From: Trichococcus pasteurii
GTDB lineage: Bacteria > Bacillota > Bacilli > Lactobacillales > Aerococcaceae
Length of the DNA stretch: 64,000 nucleotides
Direction: 5' to 3'
Assembly (NCBI RefSeq): GCF_900112935.1
Contig: NZ_FONM01000008.1
Coordinates: forward strand, 62,001 to 126,000
Part shown: positions 38,386 through 45,790 of the stretch, piece after piece
Numbering within the stretch: position 1 is the stretch's first letter
Layout of the letters: each line of letters begins with the position of its first letter
Position numbers and translations under genes: made by a program
Notes under the pieces: generated by a model
Seen by the model: the letters and a program-made list of their open reading frames with translations, nothing else
The model's database searches: none
Told to the model about the DNA's origin: nothing

Positions 38386-38443
38386 AAAAAAAGGAAGTTG
38401 CATCCCGCTTCAATTATGAGGCTGGGGGCGTCTTCCTTTTTTT
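38386..38443. terminator. Bidirectional terminator between the XRE and HAD genes
   Basis: AAAAAAAGGAAG pairs with CTTCCTTTTTTT across a G+C-rich loop. Confidence 0.75.
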
Positions 38444-38446
38444 CGT

Positions 38447-39250
38447 TCATTCCATTTCAAGCAGCTGCTCGATTGCGGCCAGTACACCTTCTTCGTTGTT
38501 CGAAAGGGCCTGATATTTGGCGGCTTTTTTGACGTCATCGGCTGCGTTCGCCATCGCGAAACTGTAGGCCACATGCTCCAGCATCTCGATGTCATTCCCG
38601 CTGTCGCCGAATGCGGCGGTCTCCCCATCGGAGATGCCCCATAGCTTCTGCAGCAGTTGGATGCCGGAAGCCTTATGCATGCCGGGAATGATGAGGTCGA
38701 TGGAGCCATGGCCGGTCGGTACAGGGGAGACGACATCGCCTACTTCGCGTATGAAGTGTTCCAAGAGGGCAGGGACTTCCTCTTCTGAGAAGCCTGATGC
38801 AAATTTGAAGATGATGTCATCTATTTCGGAAAAAGAATCCACCCGCTTCAAGCGATGATAGAAGCGTTTCGTATTTTGGTAAAAGTGATCGGAAACGGAA
38901 CTGTTGACATAGGCACTGTTTTTGCCGCAAACGACCAATTTTGAATAGGCATCCAACTCCTTGAAGATCCAGAGCACCTTGTCAATCGTCTCCTGTGTCA
39001 TCTCACCGACGGACAGCTCTTTGTTGCAATCCACGACGAAAGCGCCATTTTCCGCCACAAAAGCAATATTATCCTGTATTTCAGGAAAAAAAGAACGCAG
39101 TTGGTAGTATTGGTTTCCGCTGGCCACGACAAAACGGATATCCTTTTCGAGCATGCGTTTGTATAGGGCAGCGAAGCGCTCCTTGTTGAATTCCTTCCGG
39201 CTGTCCAGGAAAGTTCCGTCCATATCGACGGCGATCAGTTTGATGGGCAT
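38447..39250 (-). CDS. Cof-type HAD phosphatase (1)
   Basis: A 267-residue HAD-IIB hydrolase with the four motifs: IAVDMDGTFLDS (nucleophile Asp 9), FVVASGNQ, the Lys region GIQLLQKLWG and AAFGDSGNDIEMLE. Such enzymes remove phosphate from sugar phosphates or nucleotides. ATG 39250 has AAAGGA upstream; homologues start just before this motif. Divergent from the small protein gene at 39452. A paralogue is at 41144. Substrate unknown. Confidence 0.9.
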   Translation of the reverse strand: MPIKLIAVDMDGTFLDSRKEFNKERFAALYKRMLEKDIRFVVASGNQYYQLRSFFPEIQDNIAFVAENGAFVVDCNKELSVGEMTQETIDKVLWIFKELDAYSKLVVCGKNSAYVNSSVSDHFYQNTKRFYHRLKRVDSFSEIDDIIFKFASGFSEEEVPALLEHFIREVGDVVSPVPTGHGSIDLIIPGMHKASGIQLLQKLWGISDGETAAFGDSGNDIEMLEHVAYSFAMANAADDVKKAAKYQALSNNEEGVLAAIEQLLEME

Positions 39251-39451
39251 GGCGAATCTTCCTTTCGTAGGATGCAAAAGTCTTCCAGCTGGAACCGCCA
39301 GTTTTGAGCATCCACTTATGTTTACAACATCTTAACACGTTTCCTTACTATTCCCAAGAGGAAAAGAATGCCTTCAGCGGTTTTTCCGAGAAGGAAACAG
39401 TTGACAAAAAGAACGTGTGTTCGTATTATGATGTTAAAGGATGTGACTGAT

Positions 39452-39694
39452 ATGGAAAATGGGATTTGCCTGAAAGGTTCAGTGGAAAAAATAAAAATCC
39501 TCAAACTGGAGGAAACGCCGCTGATCCGTTTCACACTGACAGTGGACAAGCAAGAGAAGCAGAATTGCCTGATCCGCGCGCATTCGTTGGATTTTTTGTA
39601 TCAGGTCACCGAAGGAAACGCAATCGTGATCTATGGCAGGAAGAACAAGCGCAATCAAGTCGTGGTGCAGAAATATCATGTAAATCAAAAATGA
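39452..39694 (+). CDS. Small protein with OB-fold-like pattern
   Basis: An 80-residue soluble protein (start MENGICLKGSVEKIKIL) with alternating beta strands (ICLKGSVEKIKIL, LIRFTLTVDK, AIVIYGRKNKRNQVVVQKYHV). The layout resembles a minimal OB fold such as a truncated single-strand-binding protein, but no diagnostic residue is seen. AAAGGAT lies before ATG 39452. It is followed after 24 bases by another small gene, probably co-transcribed. Function unknown. Confidence 0.6.
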   Translation: MENGICLKGSVEKIKILKLEETPLIRFTLTVDKQEKQNCLIRAHSLDFLYQVTEGNAIVIYGRKNKRNQVVVQKYHVNQK

Positions 39695-39718
39695 TGGCTG
39701 ATGGATAGGGTGAGGAAA

Positions 39719-40030
39719 ATGAGGTTGATGCAAAAAGGAATCTGGAGAAAAAAGTTGGATGTCGCTGATCTGTTGGAACGAAAAGGCTGCTATGAGTTCA
39801 CACTGTTGGAGGATAAGCTTTCCGTCAGGGAGGAGCTGTTTGAAATTTGGTGGTATGCCTATGGTGGAAACAATCATATTTTGGCAAAAAGCAAACGTTA
39901 TCCAACCCGTCTCTATTTCATTTTGCTGGAGCCAGGCGATCTGTTCGCGGTGAATGATTTCCGCATTTATCTGGAAACAGGGGAATTGAAGCATCCTGTC
40001 GCCACCTATTACAAGAGAAACGGCCGGTAA
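39719..40030 (+). CDS. Small basic protein of unknown function
   Basis: A 103-residue, basic and aromatic-rich protein (motifs FEIWWYAYGGNNH and RLYFILLEPGDLFAVNDF). No family recognised. Candidate starts are 39701, 39719 and 39728; 39719 is chosen for the GGGTGAGG before it, without certainty. The stop codon ends one base before the convergent corA stop. Probably paired with the small gene at 39452. Confidence 0.5.
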   Translation: MRLMQKGIWRKKLDVADLLERKGCYEFTLLEDKLSVREELFEIWWYAYGGNNHILAKSKRYPTRLYFILLEPGDLFAVNDFRIYLETGELKHPVATYYKRNGR

Positions 40031-40984
40031 TCAGAACCAGCCGTTTTTCTTGAACCAACGATACATAGAGATGCCAATCAGGAGCATCAGGCCGATAGCC
40101 AGAAAATAGCCGTATCTCCAAGTCAACTCCGGCATGTGTTCGAAATTCATCCCATAGATTCCGGCGATCAAGGTCAGCGGCGAGAAGATCGAGGTGATGA
40201 TGGTGAGGATCTTCATTACATTGTTGGTTTGATGGGAATTGAGCGACAGATAGCTGTCGCGCATATCCGTCGTCACCTCGCGGTTCGAGGTAATCATCTC
40301 GGATACCTTCAGCAGGTCATCGTGGATATCCGAAAAATAACTCCGTCTTTTGCGGACGCCCTCGAGATGCTGAGAATTCAGCATCCGATAAAGCAGATCC
40401 CGCATCGGATTGACGGTCTGCATCAGACTCAACAACAGGTGGCGGATATCGATCAGCTGCGGCATCTGATCGGGTGAGCGCCTGTTTTGGGTGCTGTCCT
40501 CGATGCGGATCAGTTCGTCTTCAACGTCATGCAGCAAAGGGAAATAATTGTCCACGATTTTGTCGAGCACTTGATAGAACACGTAGTGGGGATCCCACTT
40601 TTCAGGATTCTGCTGCGAAATCAGACGCTCGCGGATGTACTGCACCTCTTTTGAAGAGGCATAGTGGAAAGTCACGATGAAATTTTCCGCGACAAAAAAG
40701 TCCAGTTCTTCCTTGACGATTTTTTTCTGTTCCGTATGGACATGATGGGTGACGTAGAAGGTATAGCCTTCGTAATAATCCAGCTTCGGACGCTGCAACA
40801 GCTGGAGGCAGTCTTCAATCGCCAACGGATGGAAGTGGAAAGTATCCTTGAGATGCTGCACTTCCTCGGTTGTTGGATTTTCGAAGTCGATCCAGGTCCA
40901 TTTGTAGGCGGAGAGATCTGCCGTATTCAGATCGAGGTCTGTTTTGATTTGATTTTCAGTCGTGATGCCGGTGGCCGTTATCAT
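40031..40984 (-). CDS. corA: CorA-family divalent cation transporter
   Basis: A 317-residue protein with a long cytoplasmic N-terminal domain and two C-terminal membrane helices; the first ends in the family filter GMN (YGMNFEHMPEL, near 276), the last runs to a basic tail. It forms pentamers that take up Mg2+ (or Co2+/Ni2+). GAAGGTG lies before the ATG. Single gene. Confidence 0.93.
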   Translation of the reverse strand: MITATGITTENQIKTDLDLNTADLSAYKWTWIDFENPTTEEVQHLKDTFHFHPLAIEDCLQLLQRPKLDYYEGYTFYVTHHVHTEQKKIVKEELDFFVAENFIVTFHYASSKEVQYIRERLISQQNPEKWDPHYVFYQVLDKIVDNYFPLLHDVEDELIRIEDSTQNRRSPDQMPQLIDIRHLLLSLMQTVNPMRDLLYRMLNSQHLEGVRKRRSYFSDIHDDLLKVSEMITSNREVTTDMRDSYLSLNSHQTNNVMKILTIITSIFSPLTLIAGIYGMNFEHMPELTWRYGYFLAIGLMLLIGISMYRWFKKNGWF

Positions 40985-41143
40985 GTTTTTGCACCTTCTC
41001 TATTATGATTTCAAGCTTCATTATACGGGAATCGCACAAGCGGCGCCATCCGGAAGATTTTCTGCGCTTCAGCATACGGACTGTTGTGGACCGGAAAGTA
41101 TGCGATAATGGAGGGAGAAATTTATCGGAACGGAGGACACTGG

Positions 41144-41947
41144 ATGATCAAGTTGATTTTGACGGATATGGATGGTACTTTTTTGAACAGCCAAGGGGAT
41201 TTCAACAGGGAACTTTTCAAGCAGGTCAAGCAGATGATGGCGGAAAAAGGAGTCGTTTTCGCGCCTTGTACGGGCAAGCAGAGTGAGCGTGTCGAAGAAA
41301 TATTCGGCGAGGATGCTGCTGATTTTTGGATTCTCGGGGACAGTGCTTCCCGGATCAAACGCAACGGCACAGTCGTCTACGAATCGTTGTTGGAGAATAC
41401 GACAGGCCTGGCCATCCTGCGCGAATTGGAGGAGATGCAGCTTGGGCATACGCTGATCGCCTGCACGAAGGAAGCCGCCATGATCAAAAATGATCTGTCG
41501 CCTGAAGAATCCGCGGCTGTCAGGAGATCCTACAAGAAAGTGATCACGGTAGCGGATTTCGGAGCCATCGAGGATGATTTCATAAAAATCACGGTCCGTG
41601 ATATGCAAGAACGGTGCATCGGGACTGCTGAAAAATTGGCTGCTTTTCGTGACCGCGCGCATATCGTTGCTTCGGAGAAAGCTTGGCTGGACATCACCGA
41701 CTTGAACGTGCATAAAGGGAGTACGGTAGCCCATCTGCAGGAGCTGCTGCAGGTCACCCCGGAAGAAACGATGGTGTTCGGTGACGGGATGAATGATGTC
41801 GAAATGATGAAGAGCGGCAGGTACAGCTTCGCTGTGCGGAACGCTTATCCAATCATCAAGGATACTGCGGCATTCACCACGGGAAGGTCGAATGATGAGG
41901 ACGCGGTGTCGCATACAATCCTGCAGTTGCTTGCGTTGCAAGGCTGA
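41144..41947 (+). CDS. Cof-type HAD phosphatase (2)
   Basis: A 267-residue HAD-IIB hydrolase with the motifs LILTDMDGTFLNS (Asp 8), APCTGKQ, the distal LNVHKGSTVAHL with the Lys, and VFGDGMNDVEMM. Same length as the HAD protein at 38447 but clearly different in sequence. ATG 41144 has GGAGG seven bases upstream; the open frame upstream of it lacks a site. Substrate unknown. Confidence 0.9.
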   Translation: MIKLILTDMDGTFLNSQGDFNRELFKQVKQMMAEKGVVFAPCTGKQSERVEEIFGEDAADFWILGDSASRIKRNGTVVYESLLENTTGLAILRELEEMQLGHTLIACTKEAAMIKNDLSPEESAAVRRSYKKVITVADFGAIEDDFIKITVRDMQERCIGTAEKLAAFRDRAHIVASEKAWLDITDLNVHKGSTVAHLQELLQVTPEETMVFGDGMNDVEMMKSGRYSFAVRNAYPIIKDTAAFTTGRSNDEDAVSHTILQLLALQG

Positions 41948-41991
41948 AAGCTTGTCGAGGCGGGCCCCGCCCATTTGCCTGGAAATTCCAT

Positions 41992-42022
41992 TTGACTTGG
42001 AGCCCACTCCAAGGTGTAGGAT
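41992..42022 (+). promoter_or_regulatory. MerR-type promoter and operator of the MerR gene
   Basis: TTGACT (41992-41997) and TAGGAT (42017-42022) are 19 bases apart and a perfect palindrome CTTGGAG-CCCA-CTCCAAG (41996-42013) fills the spacer. This is the classic arrangement of a promoter activated by DNA untwisting. It probably serves the MerR gene itself. Confidence 0.8.
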
Positions 42023-42074
42023 ATAACTGAGGGTAACAGTCAGGACAGGTTTTGATGCCGAAAGGATGGACGAG

Positions 42075-42461
42075 ATGATAAACATAAAGAAAGCCAGCGA
42101 GGAAACGGGTGTATCGGCCGATACGATCCGCTACTATGAGAGGATCGGTCTGATTCCGCCGATAAAAAGAAATGAAAACGGGGTCCGTGAATTCGATGAA
42201 GAAGATCTGAAGTGGATCGCCTTCAGTCGCCAGATGCGCAATGCGGGCTTATCGATCGAATCCTTGATCGAATATCTCGCACTCTTCCGCAGCGGAGAAG
42301 AGACTGTTCCGGCAAGGATGGATCTGTTGGTCGAACAACAGCATGAACTGCAGGAACGGATCGATGTGATGCAGCAGGCGATGGAACGGCTGACGTTCAA
42401 AATCGAAAATTATACGAGCCACATGGTTCCGAGTGAAAACAAGCTGAGAGAATTCAAGTAG
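42075..42461 (+). CDS. MerR-family regulator
   Basis: A 128-residue regulator: winged helix (1-70, with KASEETGVSADTIRYYERIGLIPP) and a long dimerisation coiled coil (75-120). No C-terminal metal-binding cysteines exist, so a metal sensor of the CueR type is unlikely; it is closer to the group that controls aldo-keto reductases and aldehyde responses. ATG 42075 has AAAGGA nine bases upstream (ATG 42066 is directly on it). Its own promoter carries the matching palindrome. A terminator follows immediately, so no co-transcribed target exists. Confidence 0.88.
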   Translation: MINIKKASEETGVSADTIRYYERIGLIPPIKRNENGVREFDEEDLKWIAFSRQMRNAGLSIESLIEYLALFRSGEETVPARMDLLVEQQHELQERIDVMQQAMERLTFKIENYTSHMVPSENKLREFK

Positions 42462-42471
42462 ATGTAACGAC

Positions 42472-42518
42472 AAAAAAATCCCATCAGGCCTTGTTTGGCA
42501 GGCTGATGGGATTTTTTC
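42472..42518 (+). terminator. Terminator after the MerR gene
   Basis: AAAAAATCCCATCAG pairs with CTGATGGGATTTTTT. Confidence 0.93.
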
Positions 42519-42519
42519 A

Positions 42520-42856
42520 TAATATATAATATTTTGAATCCGAAAGTGCGTCACCGTAGTTGTTTAATAGATTCGCAAAATGTTTCATGCAATCAAGTTA
42601 GATGGCTAGCTTCACGGGTAAGCCCTTCGGAAAGGAGAAAGGAACCCCTTGTCTCTGCGAGCCAAGGATACTATTCGACTAACCTGCTGATGCAGGAAGT
42701 CTCTCAGCATATTGCGCTCTACGATGCTCAGTTGCATGGGAGTCTTAGGGATTCATCCCTTAGAGTCCCAGTACAAGGTGACCGTAGGAAACGTTGCATG
42801 GCTCGATTTCCTAAATTTCTTTCAGGGCTGAATGAACCCGTTCCGCTTTTCTGATT
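42520..42856 (+). ncRNA. Structured non-coding element, copy A (long form)
   Basis: About 335 bases, related to copy B at 46778. Shared blocks in the same order: an AT-rich start, AAAGTGC.TCACCGTAG (42543), ATGGCTAGC (42602), ATTGCGCTCTACGATGCTCA (42711-42730), GATTTCCTAAATTTCTTTC (42805-42823) and CCGCTTTTCT near the end. Predicted pairings: AGCCCT/AGGGCT, CGAGCCA/TGGCTCG, CTCAGCAT/ATGCTCAG and a strong hairpin GGGAGTCTTAGGGAT / ATCCCTTAGAGTCCC (42738-42769, with G-T pairs). Extra sequence relative to copy B includes CTGATGCAGGAAGTC, which recalls 3' ends of IS605-type tnpB elements. No protein gene is credible. Strand is inferred from the T-rich end. Confidence 0.55.
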
Positions 42857-42859
42857 TTT

Positions 42860-43315
42860 TTAATTGGTCCGGATCCACTGGGTTGACATGTCGACGCCCG
42901 CATCCAGCATGAGGTTGTAAACGGGGCATCTTCTTTCGACTTCAGCCGCCAGTTTCTCGATGGCTTCATCGGTCTCATCGGTCTCGATATGGTTGATGAG
43001 CGTGACTTCCTGGAAGTAGGTCCGGATATCATCTTCCCCGGCAAAACCGCGCGGATCAAAGGTGCCTTCGACGGTAAACGTCAGACCTCTGTAAGAGAGC
43101 CCTTGTTGTTCGGCTACATAATAGGCAATGATCGAGGTGCAGCCTGCCAGCGAACTTAAAAGATATTCCAACGGATTCGGCCCTTTGTTGTCGCCGCCCA
43201 TCCGTTCCGATTCGTCTACGAAAAATTCAGGCAGGTTACGGACCTTCACCGTAGTGGTGATGCCTTGGTGTGATTGGCCAGTGATCCTCAATTTCGATAA
43301 TTTTGTTTCTGTCAT
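42860..43315 (-). CDS. OsmC-family protein
   Basis: A 151-residue OsmC/Ohr-fold protein with NPLEYLLSSLAGCTSIIAYYVAEQ (resolving-type Cys in AGC) and a second Cys in VERRCPVYNLM near 130, the two positions of the redox pair in this family; peroxidase activity towards organic hydroperoxides is possible. Ribosome site is weak (GGGGT). Single gene, convergent with the element to its left. It belongs to the YhfA-like branch rather than to Ohr. Confidence 0.87.
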   Translation of the reverse strand: MTETKLSKLRITGQSHQGITTTVKVRNLPEFFVDESERMGGDNKGPNPLEYLLSSLAGCTSIIAYYVAEQQGLSYRGLTFTVEGTFDPRGFAGEDDIRTYFQEVTLINHIETDETDEAIEKLAAEVERRCPVYNLMLDAGVDMSTQWIRTN

Positions 43316-43606
43316 CTGGAATACCCCGTTTCTGTTTTTATTCAGTCAGCGCTTACAAGTTTATTTTATCATAGCAACTTGGGTTAGTCTTAACAGAAGC
43401 ACTCCCTCCAAACGAGGAAGGGGGCTTGGGAAAATACCAGAAATATAGGTTTCATCTATTTCACGGCGGATGTGCAAAACTGTCATGGAGTGGTATACTA
43501 TCCTTGAAGGAAAAAGTGCGGGCAAGTGTTGAAGTACAGGCCTGTGTTCACGTTTTTTAAGCAAATGATCATTTTGGTTGATTCACGAAGAAAAGGGGTT
43601 TTCTCA

Positions 43607-43954
43607 ATGGAAAAGAAGGATTTGGAACTGATATTGGCTAATTTTGGACCGGAAAAGGAATTCATCGGCGATGGCTATTTCCGTATCCGCGACAAGGGCA
43701 ACGAGCATTACGAAATCGCCTATCTTGTCTCAGCATGCTGCGGAACAACGAACTACTACCCACAAATCGCTGTCCATGTCGAAGGCGACAAAGTGGTTCC
43801 CGATTCCGTTCTGGATCTGGTATCCAATCCAGCAAAAATGCTCAGTTATTCACCTGAGACGAGTGCTGTGATGGAGCAGGAATTGGATAAACTCTGCCAA
43901 AAGTTTTTGGATATCAAGAACTTGAAAGCAACAAACGCCGGAACACCAGACTGA
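43607..43954 (+). CDS. Small protein of unknown function with a CC motif
   Basis: A 115-residue acidic protein. The only striking motif is SACCGTTNYYPQ near residues 44-55, a vicinal cysteine pair in what looks like a beta strand turn; the remainder is mixed alpha/beta. AAAGGGG lies before ATG 43607. A TATACT at 43494-43499 with TGG before it may be its promoter, leaving a leader of about 100 bases. No family recognised; the cysteine pair could bind metal or be redox-active. Confidence 0.6.
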   Translation: MEKKDLELILANFGPEKEFIGDGYFRIRDKGNEHYEIAYLVSACCGTTNYYPQIAVHVEGDKVVPDSVLDLVSNPAKMLSYSPETSAVMEQELDKLCQKFLDIKNLKATNAGTPD

Positions 43955-43971
43955 TCTCTGGTGTTTTTTTT
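43943..43971 (+). terminator. Terminator overlapping the end of the CC-motif gene
   Basis: ACACCAGA pairs with TCTGGTGT, then eight Ts; the first arm includes the last codons. Confidence 0.9.
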
Positions 43972-43981
43972 CATGTCAGGA

Positions 43982-44041
43982 ATCAAAAAGGAGCAAGTGA
44001 GTGCGGCATTCCGCATTCCCTTGCTCCTTTTTGATTTTTTT
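43982..44041. terminator. Second, bidirectional terminator
   Basis: AATCAAAAAGGAGCAAG pairs with CTTGCTCCTTTTTGATT, with inner TGCGG/CCGCA. Confidence 0.9.
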
Positions 44042-44048
44042 GTTTGGG

Positions 44049-44282
44049 TCAATAAGGCTTTGCCGCTTCGAACGAACCTTTGATGACGCGATTGCAGTCT
44101 CCGCATTTCAGCCAGTGGCCAAGATCGTTGCTTTCCTGATAAACGCTCGATGGCTTCTTGCATTGGCAGTAAAGGATTTCGGTTTCTTGAGGGGGATCTT
44201 CGGGAATGATATCAAGATAGGGTTCTTCGGTCAACCAAGTGGCATCGATAGAATGATTGTCATCTTTTGATAATTTATCCAT
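44049..44282 (-). CDS. Small zinc-ribbon-like protein
   Basis: A 77-residue acidic protein with CQC near residue 39 and CGDC near 63, a spacing that suits a small zinc ribbon, although the first pair is CxC. AGGAGGGG precedes ATG 44282. The frame upstream has no ribosome site. Between convergent terminators and a LysR gene on the same strand. Function unknown. Confidence 0.65.
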   Translation of the reverse strand: MDKLSKDDNHSIDATWLTEEPYLDIIPEDPPQETEILYCQCKKPSSVYQESNDLGHWLKCGDCNRVIKGSFEAAKPY

Positions 44283-44438
44283 GATAACCCCTCCTATGGG
44301 TAAGTATCCGCTCTTGAGCGCAAAGTGTGGAAAATCTTCTTTGCTCACTTTGATGATACAACTTCTGTTGCTGAAGGCCAAATGATATGGTTCCGAACAG
44401 AATAAGAGGCGTCTTTTCGCTGATGCAGACGGCAATGA

Positions 44439-45368
44439 TCAAATGCTGTCGCTGTAGGCTTTCATAAGTTCCTTTGCCATATCGATCATAGCCAGGTCGA
44501 CTGAGGAAAGGGTTTTTTCTTTGCTGTAGGCGATGAAATAACGGGTGCGGACAATGCTGGTTTCGATATAGAAAATATTGTAGCTGTCCATCAATTCGCT
44601 GTTGTTGAGCGCACTCTTCGGCAAAAAGGTCAGTCCCATGCCCTTCCTTGCAAGAGCCGCTGCGGTTGAAATGTTCTGCGTTTCCATGACGATATCAGCC
44701 TTGATGTCCAGATGCTTCAGGAATTCGTTGGCCTGTTTACGGATCCCGGATTGGGAAGTAGTCAGCACATACTTTTCGTTCTTCAGCAAGTTCAAAGGAT
44801 AAGGGAATTTTTCGATTTCCTTCAAGCCGGGCTGATACAGCGGGCTTGTGTCCGGAACGATGACGCACCATTTGTCTTCCGCGAGCATCGTGTAGGAAAG
44901 CTGTTCATTATGGATCGGCATCATGCCCAGATACAGATCGACTTTGTTTTCCAGCAGATCCATTTCCGTCGTTTTGGCGTCCTGTTCCATGATTTTCAGG
45001 ACGATGCCTGGATATTTTTCATGGAACTTCGGCAGAATCAAAGGAAGCAGAAAAGAACCCATGATCGGATGGACGCCGATACGGATGCGGCCGTACTTCA
45101 GATTGGTGATCATGGTCAATTCGTTGACCATATCCTCGTACTGGTTCTGCATCTTTTTCATATGCGTCAGGAACCTTTCACCGGCATAGGTCAATTCCAT
45201 CGGAGTCCGATTGCGCTCGACCAATTTGGTTTGCAGTTCCTCTTCCAATTTTGTGATGGTTTTGCTGAGGTAAGGCTGGGAAATATATAGAGACTTTGCC
45301 GCCTGAGTGAAGGTCCCTTCACTGACGATGGCATCCAGATAGGCAATGATAGTGGTCTGTTGCATCAT
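44439..45368 (-). CDS. LysR-family regulator
   Basis: A 309-residue LysR protein: N-terminal helix-turn-helix (IIAYLDAIVSEGTFTQAAKSLYISQPYLSKTI..., residues 7-65) and substrate-binding domain (about 90-300). GAAAGGATG precedes the ATG. It is divergent from the 28-codon ORF and the flavoprotein / CoA-transferase / carrier genes, and by the usual LysR arrangement probably controls them in response to an organic acid; the effector is unknown. Confidence 0.9.
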   Translation of the reverse strand: MMQQTTIIAYLDAIVSEGTFTQAAKSLYISQPYLSKTITKLEEELQTKLVERNRTPMELTYAGERFLTHMKKMQNQYEDMVNELTMITNLKYGRIRIGVHPIMGSFLLPLILPKFHEKYPGIVLKIMEQDAKTTEMDLLENKVDLYLGMMPIHNEQLSYTMLAEDKWCVIVPDTSPLYQPGLKEIEKFPYPLNLLKNEKYVLTTSQSGIRKQANEFLKHLDIKADIVMETQNISTAAALARKGMGLTFLPKSALNNSELMDSYNIFYIETSIVRTRYFIAYSKEKTLSSVDLAMIDMAKELMKAYSDSI

Positions 45369-45458
45369 TTTTTGTCATCCTTTCGATCGCGATGTTCTAC
45401 TGTTGGTTATACTGGAAAACGATTAATAATTGCAAGCGTTATTGTACCTCACTTTATG

Positions 45459-45490
45459 ATTGTGAAAGATAAAATAATCACAATTATAAT
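45459..45490 (+). promoter_or_regulatory. Palindrome and promoter in the LysR-divergent gap
   Basis: ATTGTGA-N12-TCACAAT (45459-45484) is directly followed by TATAAT (45485-45490); the left arm TTGTGA can act as -35 with a 19-base spacer. Probably the LysR operator and the promoter of the rightward genes. Confidence 0.55.
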
Positions 45491-45569
45491 ATATAGGTTA
45501 TGAAAATGATATCTATTCAGAACAAAAAAGATATGAAAAAAATACATTATCTCAAAAAGGAGGTGTATT

Positions 45570-45656
45570 ATGTTTGTTCGTAAAATCAATAATAACGAGC
45601 TTTATATTCCGGATCAAACTATTTTATATAACCAAACGGTTATGATAAACCATTGA
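45570..45656 (+). CDS. 28-codon ORF with a very strong ribosome site
   Basis: ATG 45570 is preceded by AAAAAGGAGGTG, fully complementary to the 16S rRNA tail, six bases away. The frame has 28 codons and encodes MFVRKINNNELYIPDQTILY followed by NQTVMINH, with no membrane segment. It lies 80 bases after a TATAAT and 134 bases before the flavoprotein gene. No terminator or attenuator fold was recognised. Either a small protein or a leader peptide; the strength of the ribosome site is the only evidence. Confidence 0.5.
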   Translation: MFVRKINNNELYIPDQTILYNQTVMINH

Positions 45657-45790
45657 AGATTACTATTTCACAATAGTTCAGATAAATTCTATAATGCAAT
45701 CATAAAGAGAAAAGGTGAGCAAACGGAACGGCAATTTCAGCCAAGCCTACAGACTCATCACTCACAATTCAAGGAAGAAGGAAAAACAAG

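Noticed and set aside
42534-42854. Open frame of 106 codons across structured element copy A
   Set aside because: Frame is not kept in copy B, whereas sequence blocks and helices are.
42547-42856. Group II intron (copy A begins GTGCG)
   Set aside because: No domain V hairpin or reverse transcriptase, and copy B begins GTGCA.
43345-43359. cre site before the OsmC gene
   Set aside because: Two mismatches to the pattern on the minus strand, so not counted.
45459-45484. CRP-type site
   Set aside because: Half sites TGTGA/TCACA are 12 bases apart instead of 6; a LysR or other dimer site is more likely.
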